NCBI GenBank assembly: GCA_030374735.1
Contig: JASCIV010000600.1
Location: 1 to 15,936, forward strand
Origin: Gracilaria caudata
Lineage: Eukaryota; Rhodophyta; Florideophyceae; Gracilariales; Gracilariaceae
Reading direction: 5' to 3'
DNA length: 15,936 nt
The first letter of the stretch is position 1; each line of letters opens with the position of its first letter. The position numbers were made by a program, and so were the translations under genes. Shown in pieces: positions 15,464-15,936 of the stretch. The notes beneath the pieces were generated by a model that was not told where the DNA came from, did no database searches, and worked only from the letters and a program-made list of their open reading frames with translations.

Positions 15464-15748
15464 CTATAAACTGCTGGCCTTCCCAAAGCAAGTCATCGGT
15501 GCAAGCGGCTCATCCACGCTGTGGAACGCCGACACGTATCTCAGATACCCCCACGCGTCTTTGCCATACTGTTGTACTCCATCACCAAAGCACGCTGTAA
15601 TTGTCCTTCCGGGACTGGTTAGTCGTACGAAGTAGAAAGCGGCTCACCATACTTCATATGGAATATGTGAAGGAGCCGCGATCCTTTCGTACTGCTTGTA
15701 CTGGTGTGTTATTCCACTACCTACGCACAGCCAGAACCAGAGAAGCAT
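15464..15748 (-). CDS. Small secreted-protein candidate with a 33-nt intron
   Basis: ATG 15746-15748 opens MLLWFWLCVGSG, a short hydrophobic leader, then HQYKQYERIAAPSHIPYEV. A TGA at 15644-15646 lies inside a 33-nt interval (15647-15615) that starts GTGAGC, contains CTAAC and ends CAG. Removing it keeps phase and gives PGRTITACFGDGVQQYGKDA, WGYLRYVSAFHSVDEPLAPM and TCFGK to TAG 15464-15466. The downstream part is clearly protein-like. The branch site is very close to the acceptor, so a disabling TGA is the alternative. The frame is open upstream of this ATG to about 15871, so the true start is uncertain. It may be the first exons of the gene(s) ending at 13516. Confidence 0.35.
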
Positions 15749-15857
15749 CGTGCTTCTCACAGAACTTTTATTAAGTTCCAGTGTCGGTAAAGTCCGCGTT
15801 CGAACGGACTGTTTCTTTCGTTCTCTTTGGGCATACTGTGTACAAAAGTGTAGTGCA

Positions 15858-15923
15858 ATGGGAAAACCCAAAACACACCGAGAAGTTCGGGATCTCGTCC
15901 TCTTAGAGGTAGCTGGGTGGTAG
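15858..15923 (+). CDS. Very short plus-strand start, possibly a first exon
   Basis: ATG GGA AAA CCC starts a 21-codon frame reading MGKPKTHREVRDLVLLE, followed by a donor-like GAG|GTAGCT and TAG at 15921-15923. The window ends 13 bp later. It could be the first exon of a gene outside the window or chance; little more can be said. Confidence 0.12.
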   Translation: MGKPKTHREVRDLVLLEVAGW

Positions 15924-15936
15924 AGCCTCTCCAGAC

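Noticed and set aside
15790..15805. GTTCGAAC as a tRNA T-loop
   Set aside because: No cloverleaf, acceptor stem or D-arm could be built around it.

Overview
The window looks like nuclear DNA from a eukaryote with compact, partly intron-containing genes. Signs are a 1,152-residue NB-ARC/WD40 protein of the APAF-1 type, a TA-flanked transposon with a pogo/Tc1-mariner-like DDE transposase, ankyrin repeats, and candidate short spliceosomal introns (33, 54, 78 and 125 nt; GTATGT, GTAAGC and GTGAGC donors, CTAAC-type branch sites, CAG acceptors). No bacterial operon, rRNA, tRNA or CRISPR is visible. The source could be an alga, an oomycete-like protist or another microbial eukaryote. From memory, the transposase resembles families common in oomycetes, but that does not fix the taxonomy.

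Layout. 1-1038 holds no convincing gene but has a perfect hairpin (323-351). 1427-4885 (minus) is the one clearly intact gene, an NLR-like STAND sensor. 5430-7197 is a complete transposon by its ends: 16-bp perfect terminal inverted repeats, TA on both sides and palindromic subterminal repeats. Its transposase (minus) carries an in-frame TAA and lacks the C-terminal third of the catalytic core. 7248-7293 is a strong palindrome and direct repeat. 7380-9605 is a GC-rich tract with protein-like but broken reading frames. 9724-11007 (minus) is an unrecognised gene interrupted by one TAA. 11011-11600 (plus) and 11922-12164 (minus) hold further protein-like fragments. 12344-12978 (minus) is an ankyrin-repeat gene with three separate lesions. 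13002-13452 (plus) is an unrecognised, frameshifted gene. It converges on 13516-14685 (minus), a plausible three-exon gene for a secreted or membrane-anchored cysteine-rich glycoprotein. More minus-strand exon candidates run from there to the window end.

Taken together, this is an accessory, decay-prone region: one intact immune-type receptor with a dead transposon about 0.5 kb upstream of its start codon, surrounded by broken genes. No pathway links the genes. The common theme is mutation by mobile DNA and by DNA-secondary-structure-driven rearrangement. No exon joins or homologies could be tested here, so all split-gene models are inferences from phase and splice motifs.
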